Origin: an uncultured Solobacterium sp.
GTDB lineage: Bacteria > Bacillota_I > Bacilli_A > Erysipelotrichales > Erysipelotrichaceae
Assembly: GCA_900543035.1 (NCBI GenBank)
Contig: UQPV01000017.1
Location: 1 to 43,867 of the forward strand
Direction: 5' to 3'
Length of the DNA: 43,867 nt
Position 1 is the stretch's first letter, and the number at the start of each line of letters is the position of its first letter. This document shows positions 15,005 to 23,829 of this stretch, one piece after another. The notes below the pieces were generated by a model that was not told the origin of the DNA, searched no databases, and was given only the letters and a program-made list of their open reading frames with translations. The position numbers and the translations under genes are program-made.

Positions 15005-17167
15005 ATGAAGAACAAGATGTGGAAGCTGCTGGGGGCAGCACTGCTGCTCATGCCGCTGACGGCATGTGAGCAAAACGAGGCACAGATCACGGCGCAGGGG
15101 GAACAGGCAGAGCTTGTCACGGCCTACCTCGATGCGGTGGATGAGCGTTACGCTTATGAGATCGCGGAAACGCTGGCCTATGATCCGGCTTATCTGTCCA
15201 ACGAGCTGGGATTCCGCACCGCTGGCTCAGACGCCGAGCATGCGGCGGCACGGTATATCGCCGATGAGATGGAGGAGATCGGCCTTGAGGTGGAACAGGT
15301 GCCGGTCACGGTGGACCGCTGGCAGTTCAATGACGCGTCATTGCGGCTGGAGGGGACAGACATCGACATCATGCCGGCATCCTATGCGACGAACGGAACG
15401 GATGAAGACGGCATCACGGCCGAGCTCGTCGATGTCGGCAGCGGCGGCGCGGCAGACTATGCTGGCAAGGATGTGGAAGGCAAGATCGTTCTGGCCGGCG
15501 TGGATCAGTGGAACGAGGCCTGGATCGATCAGTATCTGCATGAGGCTGAGCTGCATGGGGCAGCGGCCATCATCACTTATGACACGGGCGGGTACGCCAC
15601 ATACTCGGATGAGATGATCAACATGCAGGATGTCTGCGCCGAGGATGTGATGCCCTGCGTCAGCATCAGTGCCAGTCAGTACCGCCAGCTTGCGGAAGCG
15701 ATCGAGGCAGGCAATGACATGGCCACGCTCATCGTGGACAATGAGATGCAGGAGGAGCAAGGCACCAGCTACAATGTGGTCGGCCGGCTGAAGGGACGCA
15801 GCTCTGCGCAGCAGATCATCGTGTCCGGGCATTACGATGTGTATTTCAACGGCTTTCAGGATGACAGCTGCGCTGTCGGGCTCGTCCTGGCCATGGCTAA
15901 GGGCATGGTCGATTCCGGTTATCAGCCGGAGAACGACATCCTCTTCATCGCCCACGGCGCGGAGGAGTGGGGCGCATCCGGCACACAGTTCGACTGGACG
16001 ACCGGCGCCTGGGAAATGATCAACACCGCGCATCCGGAATGGGCCGGCAAGACGATCGCCATGATCAATTTTGAGCTGCCTGCCTTCTATGACGGCATGA
16101 GCCAGGGGCAGATCAGCTGTGTGCCCGAGTTCTCCACGCTGACCAAGACGTTCGTGGAAACGTCCGGATTGCTCGCGGAGCCGGTCGATTCGATCTATCC
16201 CGATGGCATCAGCGCGGAATCAGTCGATACCAATACGATGGAAGACGGCGTGTCTTACCGCGCATCCGGCGTGCCGTATTTCATCAATATCCCAGGCACG
16301 CAGGAAGGGGAAAAAGGCTGGATCCAGCAGCGCTATCACACCGTGGCGGATGATCGGGATACTTACAGCGCCCCGGTCATGCAGACGAATCTGAACACCT
16401 TTGGCGCACTGGCCATCTATCTGGATCAGACGCCGGCGCTGGCGCTGGATCTGAACGCGACTTGCGATGATCTGCAGGAAGCATTGGACACCACGCTCGC
16501 CGGGGAAGACGCACAGCCTTATCTTGACGCATTAGATGCGCTGCGCAATGCAGCGCAGGCACATCAGGAAGAGATCGCCGCCATCAATGCGCAGTATCAG
16601 GACGCGCTGGATGAAAAAGCAGATCAGCAGACGCTGGATGAGATCCGCGAGCGCGGCAGGGCGCTGAACGCCAAGACGCTGGACGCTTTCCGCTTCGTGC
16701 AGGAACAGTTCATCGGCATCATCTCCACTTCGGATATCGTCATCAAGCATGTGGCATATCAGAACAATGTGGATGTGATCGAAGGGGTCATCGCCGCCTT
16801 GGAAGAGGGCGTATTGAGCAATCAGGAAGGCAGCGGCGCGCTGGATCTGGCCTGGATGATCAACGGCGGTGCAGAATATGGCTATTATAGCTTCAGCACG
16901 GAAACCAATGCGGCCTCCCTGGCGACATTGCAGGAAGAAAGCAATCCGGGCAATCTGTTCTGGGGCACAGACAAGGGCTCCGTATTGGCCCAGACTTATC
17001 CGGCGACCGTTTCTCTGCTGGAAAAGGCCGAAAGCGAAGACGGGGATTTCACTGAGGAGATCGCGGTCTATGCGAAGGAACAAGCACAGCAGGAACGATA
17101 TCTTCAGGAGATGATCCGTCAGGAGACCGACGCTATGCAGGAACTGACCCAGATGCTGGGCGCATAG
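15005..17167 (+). CDS. M28 family zinc peptidase, lipoprotein, with PA domain
   Basis: A 720-residue exported lipoprotein; the lipobox is LTAC with Cys21. A protease-associated (PA) domain follows around residues 110-240. The M28 metal ligands are visible: His276 and Asp278 (SGHYDV), Asp286/287 (QDDSCAVG), HGAEEWG with Glu320-Glu321, and a late His in QQRYHTVADD. About 220 C-terminal residues are helical and rich in Ala, Gln and Glu, beyond the usual M28 length. M28 enzymes are aminopeptidases or carboxypeptidases, so it probably trims peptides at the cell surface. The start at 15005 is set by the lipoprotein signal and AGGGG eight bases upstream, although the frame stays open for over 100 codons before it. 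Expression probably depends on the leader terminator. Confidence 0.9.
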   Translation: MKNKMWKLLGAALLLMPLTACEQNEAQITAQGEQAELVTAYLDAVDERYAYEIAETLAYDPAYLSNELGFRTAGSDAEHAAARYIADEMEEIGLEVEQVPVTVDRWQFNDASLRLEGTDIDIMPASYATNGTDEDGITAELVDVGSGGAADYAGKDVEGKIVLAGVDQWNEAWIDQYLHEAELHGAAAIITYDTGGYATYSDEMINMQDVCAEDVMPCVSISASQYRQLAEAIEAGNDMATLIVDNEMQEEQGTSYNVVGRLKGRSSAQQIIVSGHYDVYFNGFQDDSCAVGLVLAMAKGMVDSGYQPENDILFIAHGAEEWGASGTQFDWTTGAWEMINTAHPEWAGKTIAMINFELPAFYDGMSQGQISCVPEFSTLTKTFVETSGLLAEPVDSIYPDGISAESVDTNTMEDGVSYRASGVPYFINIPGTQEGEKGWIQQRYHTVADDRDTYSAPVMQTNLNTFGALAIYLDQTPALALDLNATCDDLQEALDTTLAGEDAQPYLDALDALRNAAQAHQEEIAAINAQYQDALDEKADQQTLDEIRERGRALNAKTLDAFRFVQEQFIGIISTSDIVIKHVAYQNNVDVIEGVIAALEEGVLSNQEGSGALDLAWMINGGAEYGYYSFSTETNAASLATLQEESNPGNLFWGTDKGSVLAQTYPATVSLLEKAESEDGDFTEEIAVYAKEQAQQERYLQEMIRQETDAMQELTQMLGA

Positions 17168-17201
17168 ACGTGGTGTGATCATAATCATTAAACAGTCATC
17201 T

Positions 17202-17235
17202 GCCTCTTTCAGCGCTTCGCTGAGAGAGGCTTTTA
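17202..17235 (+). terminator. Intrinsic terminator of the M28 peptidase gene
   Basis: GCCTCT...AGAGGC with an inner CAGCG/CGCTG helix, followed by TTTT; 35 bases after the stop. Confidence 0.8.
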
Positions 17236-17297
17236 TGATGATCGGCGCACTTCGGCGGGAATGTGATAAAATAACGATGAACAAAGGAGGGATCATC

Positions 17298-18683
17298 ATG
17301 TCAGTCAAGATCGCCGTCATGGTTCCGCATCCGCCGCTCATCATTCCTGAGGTCGGAAAGGGCGAGGAGAAGGCCATCTCATCGACGATCAGCGCATATC
17401 AGGAGGCCGCAAGGCAGGTGGCTGCCTGTCATCCGGATACGCTGGTCATCTTGTCTCCGCACGCGCTCATGTATGCGGACTACTTTCATCTTTCTCCGGG
17501 TGCTTCTGCTTCCGGGGATCTTCGGGAATTTGGGGCGCCGCAGGTCAGGATCAGCGCGGCGTATGATACGGCGTTTGTCCGCACCTTGTCGGCACTGGCC
17601 GAAGAGAACGGGATCCCGGCGGGGACGCTGGGAGAGCGAAGGCGATGGCTGGATCATGGCACGATGATCCCGCTGTGGTTCTTGAACCAGCAGGACGTGA
17701 CTTGCCCCATCGTGCGCATCGGTCTTTCTGGTCTGCCGCTTTCGATGCATTACCGGCTGGGCCAGTGCATCCAGAAAACAGCGCGGAAGCTGGGCAGGAC
17801 GATCGCGGTCATCGCCAGCGGCGATCTGTCGCATCGGCTGAAGGCAGAGGGGCCTTATGGATTCCGCCCGGAAGGACCAGAATATGATCAGCGCATCATG
17901 GCTATTATGGGAAAAGCGGAATTCGGAGAACTGTTTTCCTTCAGCGAGCGTTTCTGTGCGCGAGCCGGAGAGTGCGGACACCGCGCCTTTGTCATCATGG
18001 CCGGCGCGCTGGATGCCGTTAAGATCAGCGCCCGTCAGCTGTCTTATGAAGGACCGTTCGGCGTAGGTTACGGCGTCTGCGTCTATCGGTGTGAAGGCGA
18101 TGATCCGCAGCGGGATTTTCTGCGTCAGTACCAGAAGAAGCAGAGAACAGAGGCCGCAAGACGGAAAAGCCAGGAGGACGCATATGTGAAGCTGGCGCGG
18201 CGCAGCGTCGAGCATTATGTGCGTCATGGCACGCGCTGTGCATGTCCGCTCGATCTGCCCGAGGAAATGCGGCAGCGTGCCGGTGTCTTCGTTTCGCTGA
18301 AAAAGGAAGGACAGCTGCGCGGCTGCATCGGCACGACTTCCCCGCAGGAAGAAGATATCGCGCAGGAGATCATCGCCAATGCGGTCAGCGCCTGTTGTCG
18401 GGACCCGCGCTTCATGCCGGTGTGCGAGGAAGAGCTGGATATGCTGGAATACAGCGTGGATGTGCTCAAGGCGCCTGAACCGATCACTTCCATGCATGAG
18501 CTGGACGTGAAGCGCTATGGCGTGATCGTCAGCGACGGCTATCGCAGCGGGCTGTTATTGCCGGATCTGGATGGGGTGGATACGGTGCAGGAGCAGGTGC
18601 GCATCGCCAAAGAGAAGGCGGGCATCGCGGAAAAGGCAAAAGGGATCACGCTTGCACGCTTCGAGGTGGTGAGACATCATTGA
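17298..18683 (+). CDS. Fused Memo-like and AMMECR1 protein of the AmmeMemoRadiSam system
   Basis: A 461-residue fusion. Residues 1 to about 265 are a Memo/LigB-like extradiol dioxygenase fold (VPHPPLIIPEVGKGEE at the start, LSPHALMYADYFHL, later ASGDLSHRL), where His and Asp would bind a metal. From about 290 the AMMECR1 domain follows with the highly conserved LRGCIGT (Gly342-Gly345 region) and DPRFMPV. In many bacteria and archaea these are separate or fused genes next to one radical SAM gene, exactly as here. The biochemical role of the trio is not established to my knowledge. The start at 17298 has AAAGGAGG upstream; the open frame before it has no ribosome site. The stop overlaps the next start. 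Confidence 0.93.
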   Translation: MSVKIAVMVPHPPLIIPEVGKGEEKAISSTISAYQEAARQVAACHPDTLVILSPHALMYADYFHLSPGASASGDLREFGAPQVRISAAYDTAFVRTLSALAEENGIPAGTLGERRRWLDHGTMIPLWFLNQQDVTCPIVRIGLSGLPLSMHYRLGQCIQKTARKLGRTIAVIASGDLSHRLKAEGPYGFRPEGPEYDQRIMAIMGKAEFGELFSFSERFCARAGECGHRAFVIMAGALDAVKISARQLSYEGPFGVGYGVCVYRCEGDDPQRDFLRQYQKKQRTEAARRKSQEDAYVKLARRSVEHYVRHGTRCACPLDLPEEMRQRAGVFVSLKKEGQLRGCIGTTSPQEEDIAQEIIANAVSACCRDPRFMPVCEEELDMLEYSVDVLKAPEPITSMHELDVKRYGVIVSDGYRSGLLLPDLDGVDTVQEQVRIAKEKAGIAEKAKGITLARFEVVRHH

Positions 18684-19513
18684 ACCAGATCAGGACATGT
18701 CCGGTATGCATGCATCACTGCCGGCTTGCGCTGGGGCAGCTGGGCCGCTGCCGTGCAAGGAAAAATGAGCAAGGCAGGATCGTCAGCGTGAACTATGGAA
18801 AGGTGACGGCGCTGGCGCTGGACCCCATCGAGAAAAAGCCGCTGCGCCAGTTTTATCCCGGAAGCAAGATCCTGTCCGTAGGTAGCTTCGGCTGCAATCT
18901 GTCCTGCCCGTTCTGTCAGAATCATGAGATCTCGATGCGCGGGGAACAGGCGGCCGATCATGTCGAGATGACGCCGCTGCAGCTGGCGGATCTGGCCGAA
19001 GAGATGCAGAAGCGAGGCAATATCGGTGTGGCATATACCTACAATGAGCCGTTGATCGGCCATGAGTTCGTCCGTGACTGCGCTGCCATCGTGCATGCGC
19101 GCGGCATGAAGAACGTCGTCGTCACCAACGGCAGCGTGCAGCTGGAGATATTGGAAGCGCTGCTTCCCGACATCGATGCGATGAACATCGACCTGAAGGG
19201 CTTTACGGCAGCGCATTATCAAAGGCTGGGCGGAGACTTGCATACCGTGCAGGAGTTCATCGCACGTGCGGCCAGATCCACCCATGTGGAAGTGACCACA
19301 CTGATCGTGCCTGGGGAAAATGATACAGAGGAGGAAATGGCGGCAGAGGCAGAGTGGCTCGCTTCCATCGATCCGCAGATCCCGCTTCATGTGACGCGCT
19401 TCTTCCCGCACTACCGCATGAAGGAGCGTGCCGCCACAGATATCGCGTTGATCTATCGTCTTCGGGAGGTCGCATCGGCCTATCTGCCGCATGTCTATGT
19501 GGGAAACTGCTGA
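18680..19513 (+). CDS. AmmeMemoRadiSam system radical SAM enzyme
   Basis: A 277-residue radical SAM protein with the cluster motif GCNLSCPFCQN (Cys72, Cys76, Cys79), preceded by a Cys-rich N terminus (CPVCMHHC plus a later Cys in GRCRARKNEQG) that may hold another metal site. DPIEKKPLRQFYPGSKILSVG is the family pattern, related to PFL-activase-like proteins. It starts with TTG overlapping the stop of the preceding gene (TTGA), so it is translationally coupled to the Memo-AMMECR1 protein and they should act together. Confidence 0.93.
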   Translation: MNQIRTCPVCMHHCRLALGQLGRCRARKNEQGRIVSVNYGKVTALALDPIEKKPLRQFYPGSKILSVGSFGCNLSCPFCQNHEISMRGEQAADHVEMTPLQLADLAEEMQKRGNIGVAYTYNEPLIGHEFVRDCAAIVHARGMKNVVVTNGSVQLEILEALLPDIDAMNIDLKGFTAAHYQRLGGDLHTVQEFIARAARSTHVEVTTLIVPGENDTEEEMAAEAEWLASIDPQIPLHVTRFFPHYRMKERAATDIALIYRLREVASAYLPHVYVGNC

Positions 19514-19524
19514 GGATAAATGAT

Positions 19525-19568
19525 AACAGAGACCGGAATGTTCGGATGGGACAGATGGTCTCTGTTTT
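19525..19568 (+). terminator. Probable terminator of the AmmeMemoRadiSam operon
   Basis: A perfect ten-base stem AACAGAGACC/GGTCTCTGTT with a 22-base loop and four Ts. Confidence 0.6.
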
Positions 19569-19613
19569 GGCGTGCCATGACGCTCGCTGGCCGGCAGATC
19601 GACATCAGGGATC

Positions 19614-19697
19614 GATGAGGAGATCTACCTGGCAAATGTCCGCAGGATCGACGCTCATGTTGACAGCGCGTGCAGCAGCTGGTATCAACTGGGATGA
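19614..19697 (+). pseudogene. Short remnant resembling the start of a phage DUF1492-type protein
   Basis: A 27-codon open stretch without a start reads DEEIYLANVRRIDAHVDSACSSWYQLG, then stops. YLxxVRRID followed by a helical continuation recalls the N terminus of phage DUF1492 or sigma-like proteins. It is too short to be sure. From 19570 to 20478 no intact gene is seen other than the features listed here. Confidence 0.2.
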
Positions 19698-19884
19698 AGG
19701 CAAAAGGCTTCTGCGTTGTTGAGACCCTGCGGACGGTATACGGAAGATCATCCTGGACGTATGCAAAACGAGCAAAGCGCCAGAGGAAGCATCGGGCCAT
19801 TTGACGCCTGCTTTGTCTTTTGGCCGCCTCGCCAGCCAAAACGCGAAAGAGACAGAAAAAACAATCGAATCGTAATCATCGGAG

Positions 19885-19986
19885 GACTGATCACCGCAGT
19901 GATACGGCGGAGGGATGAACCGCCCAGTCAGATCAAGATGACAGGTGCGCCTGGATAGGGAAAGATATGCCAGGCGTACCTTTTTT
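19885..19986 (+). promoter_or_regulatory. Perfect three-way junction followed by an intrinsic terminator
   Basis: P1 GACTG/CAGTC (19885-19889, 19925-19929), P2 ATCAC-CGCA-GTGAT, P3 GGCGG-(9 nt)-CCGCC, with only AC between P2 and P3. Fifteen bases later comes an 11-bp stem (19944-19954 with 19970-19980, one G-T pair) and six Ts. A good ribosome site and ATG for the next small frame follow within 22 bases of the T tract. This is the geometry of an attenuated leader, or simply the end of a small RNA. No known class is recognised. Confidence 0.45.
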
Positions 19987-20007
19987 GTCATTTCAGGAGG
20001 ATGTCAG

Positions 20008-20181
20008 ATGAATACAAATGCATAGATCGTCTTATTGGCATACAGACTGAAAAACTTGATTGCGAGCGAAAAGGAAAATCATGGCGTACAGCAGAAGATC
20101 AGCCGCAGGATCCGCAAGCTGAAAGAACAGTGCGGACAAGCGAACGCACGCAGCGATCAGGCGAAGGACACGCCGCAATGA
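20008..20181 (+). pseudogene. Small reading frame with a strong ribosome site and an amber stop at codon 6
   Basis: AGGAGG stands seven bases before an ATG, but the frame reads MNTNA, TAG (20023-20025), then IVLLAYRLKNLIASEK and onwards for about 50 codons to a TGA at 20179. The downstream part is strongly basic and helical (KISRRIRKLKEQC). Either a mutated small gene or a coincidental frame. A second frame from the ATG at 20001 is open for 64 codons but its start is directly against the ribosome site. A terminator follows at 20261. Confidence 0.3.
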
Positions 20182-20260
20182 TCAATGGGATCTAAGCGAT
20201 CGCGCCGGTGAATGATGCAGGGTCGAGGCTGTTTTGCGAAATGGATGAAGAGATGAAAAA

Positions 20261-20293
20261 AGGTCAGCAGTGTGGAGCGCTGCTGATCTTTTT
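20261..20293 (+). terminator. Intrinsic terminator
   Basis: AGGTCAGCAG/CTGCTGATCT (one G-T pair), nine-base loop, five Ts. It ends whatever is transcribed through 19885-20200 and shows that this zone was, or is, expressed. Confidence 0.8.
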
Positions 20294-20478
20294 CAGCGGC
20301 AGCCATGTTCCTTCGTTGATGACAGGGATGAATGCCATAATGACCGTGTCTGCCCCGTTTCAGTATCAGTTTTGCTTATGCTTTTATTCAACTTCGGCAT
20401 TATACTTTTCAGCGAATGTCGAGTATGCTGTACATGGAAAGCAAAGAACAGATTGAGAAGATCAAGGAGGTAAACACG

Positions 20479-21336
20479 ATGGAATACTTAACATTGAACA
20501 CAGGTGCGAAAATGCCGCTGGAAGGATTCGGCGTCTTCCAGATCCCTGATGCGCAGCAGTGCGAACAGGTCGTCTACGATGCCATCAAGACCGGGTATCG
20601 TCTGCTGGATACCGCGGCGGCATACATGAACGAAGAAGCGCTGGGCAAAGGAGTGGCAAGAGCCATCGCGGATGGCCTGACCACCAGGGAAGAGCTGTTC
20701 ATCACCACCAAGGTGTGGGTCCAGGATCAGAAGACAGAGGAGACGGCCTATGAAGCGGTCAAGGCATCTTTGGCCAGACTGAATCTGTCCTATGTGGATC
20801 TCGTCCTGCTGCATCAGCCGATGGGCGATTATTTCGCCGCATACCGCGGTATCGAAAAAGCTTATCGCGGCGGGCTGACCAAGGCAGTCGGCGTAGCGAA
20901 CTTCTATCCTGCGATCCTGGCCAACCTCTGCGAGAACGTGGAGATCATCCCGGCTGTCAATCAGGTGGAGCTGCACCCGTTCTTCGTGCAGGAGAGCGCT
21001 TTGGAGAACATGAAGGCATACGGCGTCGTCCCGCAGGCATGGGGACCGCTTGCGGAAGGCAAGCATGGCATCTTCACCGATCCGCAGCTGACAGCGATCG
21101 GCCAGAAGCATGGCAAGAGCGCCGCTCAGGTCGTGCTTCGCTGGAATGCGCAGCGCGGCGTGTCCATCATCCCGAAATCCGTGCATGTGGAACAGAATAT
21201 CGACATCTGGGACTTCCAGCTGAGCGATGAAGAGATGGCAGCGATCGCCAGCAAGGATCTGGGACACAGCGAGATCGTGAACCACGATGATCCGGCATTC
21301 GTCAAGATGCTCTGCGGGATGAAGATCCACGAGTAA
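20479..21336 (+). CDS. Aldo/keto reductase
   Basis: A 285-residue aldo/keto reductase with the catalytic tetrad Asp44, Tyr49 (DTAAAYMNE), Lys78 (TTKVW) and His112 (LLHQPMGDY). The C-terminal IPKSVHVEQNIDIWDFQLS is the NADPH-binding region of the AKR family, closest to the 2,5-diketo-D-gluconate reductase/AKR5-like group. It reduces small aldehydes or ketones; the substrate is unknown. The start at 20479 has GGAGG eight bases upstream, while the frame beginning at 20416 lacks one. TATACT at about 20400 may be its -10. No clear terminator follows. Confidence 0.92.
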   Translation: MEYLTLNTGAKMPLEGFGVFQIPDAQQCEQVVYDAIKTGYRLLDTAAAYMNEEALGKGVARAIADGLTTREELFITTKVWVQDQKTEETAYEAVKASLARLNLSYVDLVLLHQPMGDYFAAYRGIEKAYRGGLTKAVGVANFYPAILANLCENVEIIPAVNQVELHPFFVQESALENMKAYGVVPQAWGPLAEGKHGIFTDPQLTAIGQKHGKSAAQVVLRWNAQRGVSIIPKSVHVEQNIDIWDFQLSDEEMAAIASKDLGHSEIVNHDDPAFVKMLCGMKIHE

Positions 21337-21497
21337 GCATACCGAAAAACACCAATGTGACAGATCCTTTTTTTCAGATTGGGACAGAAAATCTTTCATT
21401 TACCAAATGCCAATAGGCGCAGAAATAGAGTGCAGATCACACTTTTTTGAAGTGTTCTGGTAGATGAATTGTTGAAGCTTAACGGATGGAAGCAAAC

Positions 21498-21533
21498 GGA
21501 AAATCAATCGTATTTTTTTACGATTGGTTTTCC
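21498..21533. repeat. Fifteen-base inverted repeat in an AT-rich gap
   Basis: GGAAAATCAATCGTA (21498-21512) pairs with TACGATTGGTTTTCC (21519-21533) with one G-T pair and a six-T loop. No T tract follows, so it is a poor terminator on the plus strand. Between 21337 and 22048 there is no recognisable intact gene; the region also holds a possible ten-codon frame near 21594 and a weak hairpin with seven Ts at 21635-21673. Confidence 0.6.
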
Positions 21534-21679
21534 ACTCATTTTTGCGCATAATATAAGCGGCAGACTTGGAAAGGGAGCACGATGTATGCGTGAAAAGAGA
21601 ACAACAAAGCAAAAGTGAATGATGTGAAAGTTTTGATCCGGGAGAGTCAATGATATCCGCTGGATCTTTTTTTGCATTG

Positions 21680-21730
21680 TTCCGATAAACGCTAAATATT
21701 ATTCCGATAGCGTTGCTATTATTCCGATAA
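21680..21730 (+). repeat. Three copies of TTCCGATA spaced 20-22 bases, possible insertion-sequence end
   Basis: TTCCGATA occurs at 21680, 21702 and 21722, the last two inside a longer copy TATTATTCCGATA. Regularly spaced short repeats at an end are a feature of IS21-family elements, where they bind transposase. No istA or istB gene remains, so this would be a solo remnant. Identification is by layout only. Confidence 0.35.
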
Positions 21731-22048
21731 GGGGGTATATTACTGAAACGCTCAGATGATCTGTAAAAATCATCTATTCGTTACAGCTCCTTTCCGCCCG
21801 TTTTTGCGCATGATATTGATGTGATTGATGGAAAAATGGAAAACAAGATTTGAATGTACAAAAAATCAAGATTTTTCAGATAGCTTGGTTTAACATTTGA
21901 TGATCATGAGGATTTCTATTTATTACGATATCGCTCTGGATTTTCTCTTAAAGTGATCTTAAATAATCAAGAAATGGTTAATTTTTTGTGCCTTGACATA
22001 TGTAATAATTCAATGTTATTTTGTAACTGGATTTTGGGAGACGTTTTT

Positions 22049-22258
22049 ATGGTTAATTTGAGTAGATTAGAAGAAATAAAAGATTTACGTACGATATGGC
22101 TTCATGAGGCATTAGATTTTACCCCATGGCTTGCGCAAGATGATAATATCGCATGATTAGCCGATGCGGCCGGACTTGATATACTGGATAATTGAAGTCA
22201 TGTTAAAGATGAAAAAGGTGTTCAAAAAGCATTTATAAAATATAAATTGGATTTGTGA
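22049..22258 (+). pseudogene. Decayed DUF4268-type gene with two in-frame TGA codons
   Basis: With GGGAG before the ATG and a TTGACA at 21993, the frame reads LEEIKDLRTIWLHEALDFTPWLAQ..., matching the N terminus of the DUF4268/DUF4263-like nuclease-associated family. It then hits TGA (22154-22156), continues in the same frame as LADAAGLDILDN, hits TGA again (22193-22195) and continues to a third stop at 22256. The family usually goes on for over 250 residues, so the gene is truncated and broken. Base composition is clearly more AT-rich than the flanks, which fits horizontal origin. Confidence 0.6.
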
Positions 22259-22271
22259 AGGGGTGCTGATT

Positions 22272-22490
22272 ATGAGAAAGTGTATAAGATGTAGTATAGA
22301 AATGATTGAAGATTTAGATATTAAGGTTGAAGGAGGCGCATACGGAGTTAAGGTAACACAACAGGGGATTTTCAAAGAAAGTTTAGGTAAACTCAAATGC
22401 GCAGTTTGCCCAGAATGCGGTTATACTGAAATTTATGTTCAAGACACTTCTAAAATAAAAAAATTAATGCCTGATCATAAAGATAAGTAA
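22272..22490 (+). CDS. Small zinc-ribbon protein
   Basis: A 72-residue protein with two metal-binding pairs, CIRC near the N terminus and CPECGYTE in the second half (preceded by a further Cys), as in small nucleic-acid-binding zinc-ribbon proteins. The middle is a short beta-rich stretch. AAGGGG lies eight bases before the ATG. It is AT-rich like the remnant just upstream, and may have arrived with it. Function unknown. Confidence 0.7.
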   Translation: MRKCIRCSIEMIEDLDIKVEGGAYGVKVTQQGIFKESLGKLKCAVCPECGYTEIYVQDTSKIKKLMPDHKDK

Positions 22491-22522
22491 TTTATATGAC
22501 AACATACAGGAGAAATGCAGAC

Positions 22523-22996
22523 ATGATTAAAATACTATTCGTTTGTTATGGCAATATCTGCCGCAGCCCGATGGCTGAATTTGTGATGAAGGATCTGATC
22601 AGACAGGCGGGCATGACGGATGAATTTGCCATTGCCTCTGCGGCGACGAGCAGAGAGGAGATCGGCAATCCGGTGCATCATGGCACCAGAAACAGACTGG
22701 CGCGTGAGGGCATATCCGTGGAAGGAAAGCGGGCGCGGCAGATGACGAAGGCAGATTATGCGCATTATGATCTGCTGATCGGCATGGAGAGCGCGAACAT
22801 CCGCAGCATGATGCGCATTGCCGGCGGAGACGCCGATCATAAGATGCATCGCTTGCTGGATTTTACCGATCATCCCTGGGACATCGCGGATCCCTGGTAT
22901 ACCGGCGATTTTGATTCCACCTATGCGGATGTGCTGGCCGGATGCAGGGGATTGCTGGAGCGATGCATGGAAGAGCATGACTTTTCCAAAAGGTAG
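22523..22996 (+). CDS. Low molecular weight protein-tyrosine phosphatase
   Basis: A 157-residue LMW phosphatase. The P-loop C-x5-R-S is at the N terminus ([11 protein letters not shown], Cys8 to Arg14), and the general acid Asp lies in the conserved [17 protein letters not shown] precedes the ATG by about ten bases. In Bacillota such enzymes act on phosphotyrosine or phosphoarginine proteins; which applies here is not evident. No tyrosine kinase or capsule cluster is next to it. Confidence 0.93.
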   Translation: MIKILFVCYGNICRSPMAEFVMKDLIRQAGMTDEFAIASAATSREEIGNPVHHGTRNRLAREGISVEGKRARQMTKADYAHYDLLIGMESANIRSMMRIAGGDADHKMHRLLDFTDHPWDIADPWYTGDFDSTYADVLAGCRGLLERCMEEHDFSKR

Positions 22997-23018
22997 TGTG
23001 CTTTGCGCAAATATCTGC

Positions 23019-23024
23019 TATAAT
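23019..23024 (+). promoter_or_regulatory. Extended -10 of xpt
   Basis: TGC-TATAAT forms an extended -10 about 30 bases before the xpt start. The leader is too short for a purine riboswitch, which is often found before xpt. Confidence 0.6.
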
Positions 23025-23055
23025 AATTTTTACACGGAAGACGGGGGATGGGAGC

Positions 23056-23643
23056 ATGAAATTACTGGAAGAACGGATCCGGAAAGACGGTGTGGTCAAG
23101 CCGGGCAATGTCCTGAAAGTGGACAGCTTTTTGAATCATCAGATGGATGTCATCTTCTTCAATGAGATGGCCAAGGAATTCAAGCGCCTGTATGAAGGCG
23201 TGCCGATCAACAAGATCCTGACCATTGAGGCAAGCGGGATCGGCATTGCCATCATGGCTGGTCTGCATCTGGAAGTGCCGGTGGTCTTTGCCAAAAAGTC
23301 ACGTTCCAGCAATATCTCAGATCAGGTGTATCACACGGTGATTCATTCCTATACGCATAACAATGACAATGATGTCGTGGTCAGCAAACAGTATCTGAAT
23401 GAGGGTGATCATATCCTGATCATCGATGACTTCCTGGCCAACGGCTGTGCGCTGGAAGGGCTCATCGATCTGGTGCATCAGGCTAATGCGACGGTGGAAG
23501 GCATCGGCATCGCGGTGGAAAAAGGATTCCAGGAAGGCGGAGACCGGCTGCGCAAGGCTGGCTACCGGGTGGAATCGCTGGCCATCGTGGACAGCATGGA
23601 TCCGGAAACGGGCGAAATTACATTCCGCAGCAGTGAGGACTGA
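23056..23643 (+). CDS. xpt: Xanthine phosphoribosyltransferase
   Basis: A 195-residue purine salvage enzyme converting xanthine and PRPP to XMP. The type I phosphoribosyltransferase motif is [18 protein letters not shown], and the xpt-specific N terminus [29 protein letters not shown] is recognisable, as are [12 protein letters not shown] and [16 protein letters not shown] eight bases upstream is the likely ribosome site. Single gene with its own promoter and terminator; no purine permease follows. Confidence 0.95.
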   Translation: MKLLEERIRKDGVVKPGNVLKVDSFLNHQMDVIFFNEMAKEFKRLYEGVPINKILTIEASGIGIAIMAGLHLEVPVVFAKKSRSSNISDQVYHTVIHSYTHNNDNDVVVSKQYLNEGDHILIIDDFLANGCALEGLIDLVHQANATVEGIGIAVEKGFQEGGDRLRKAGYRVESLAIVDSMDPETGEITFRSSED

Positions 23644-23660
23644 CTGCGGATTTCTTTTTG
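23625..23660 (+). terminator. Terminator overlapping the end of xpt
   Basis: CCGCAG...CTGCGG with an inner AGT/ACT helix, enclosing the stop codon and followed by a T-rich stretch. Confidence 0.65.
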
Positions 23661-23679
23661 CTTGCCGGCCTTGGCGTGT

Positions 23680-23708
23680 TTGCGTATGTTCCTCAACCTT
23701 GGTATAAT
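23680..23708 (+). promoter_or_regulatory. Promoter of the flippase-GT-RecX-yhaM operon
   Basis: TTGCGT (23680-23685), 17 bases, TATAAT (23703-23708). Confidence 0.75.
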
Positions 23709-23829
23709 GAATACAGCGTAGATATCAGTGGGATGCAAAAGCATCTGGTTTGGATATTGCGGCCTGTTTCGAATGGATATAATATATAAGGAAAGCAGCC
23801 GATGGTGGAAAAGAAATGAAGGTGATGCG

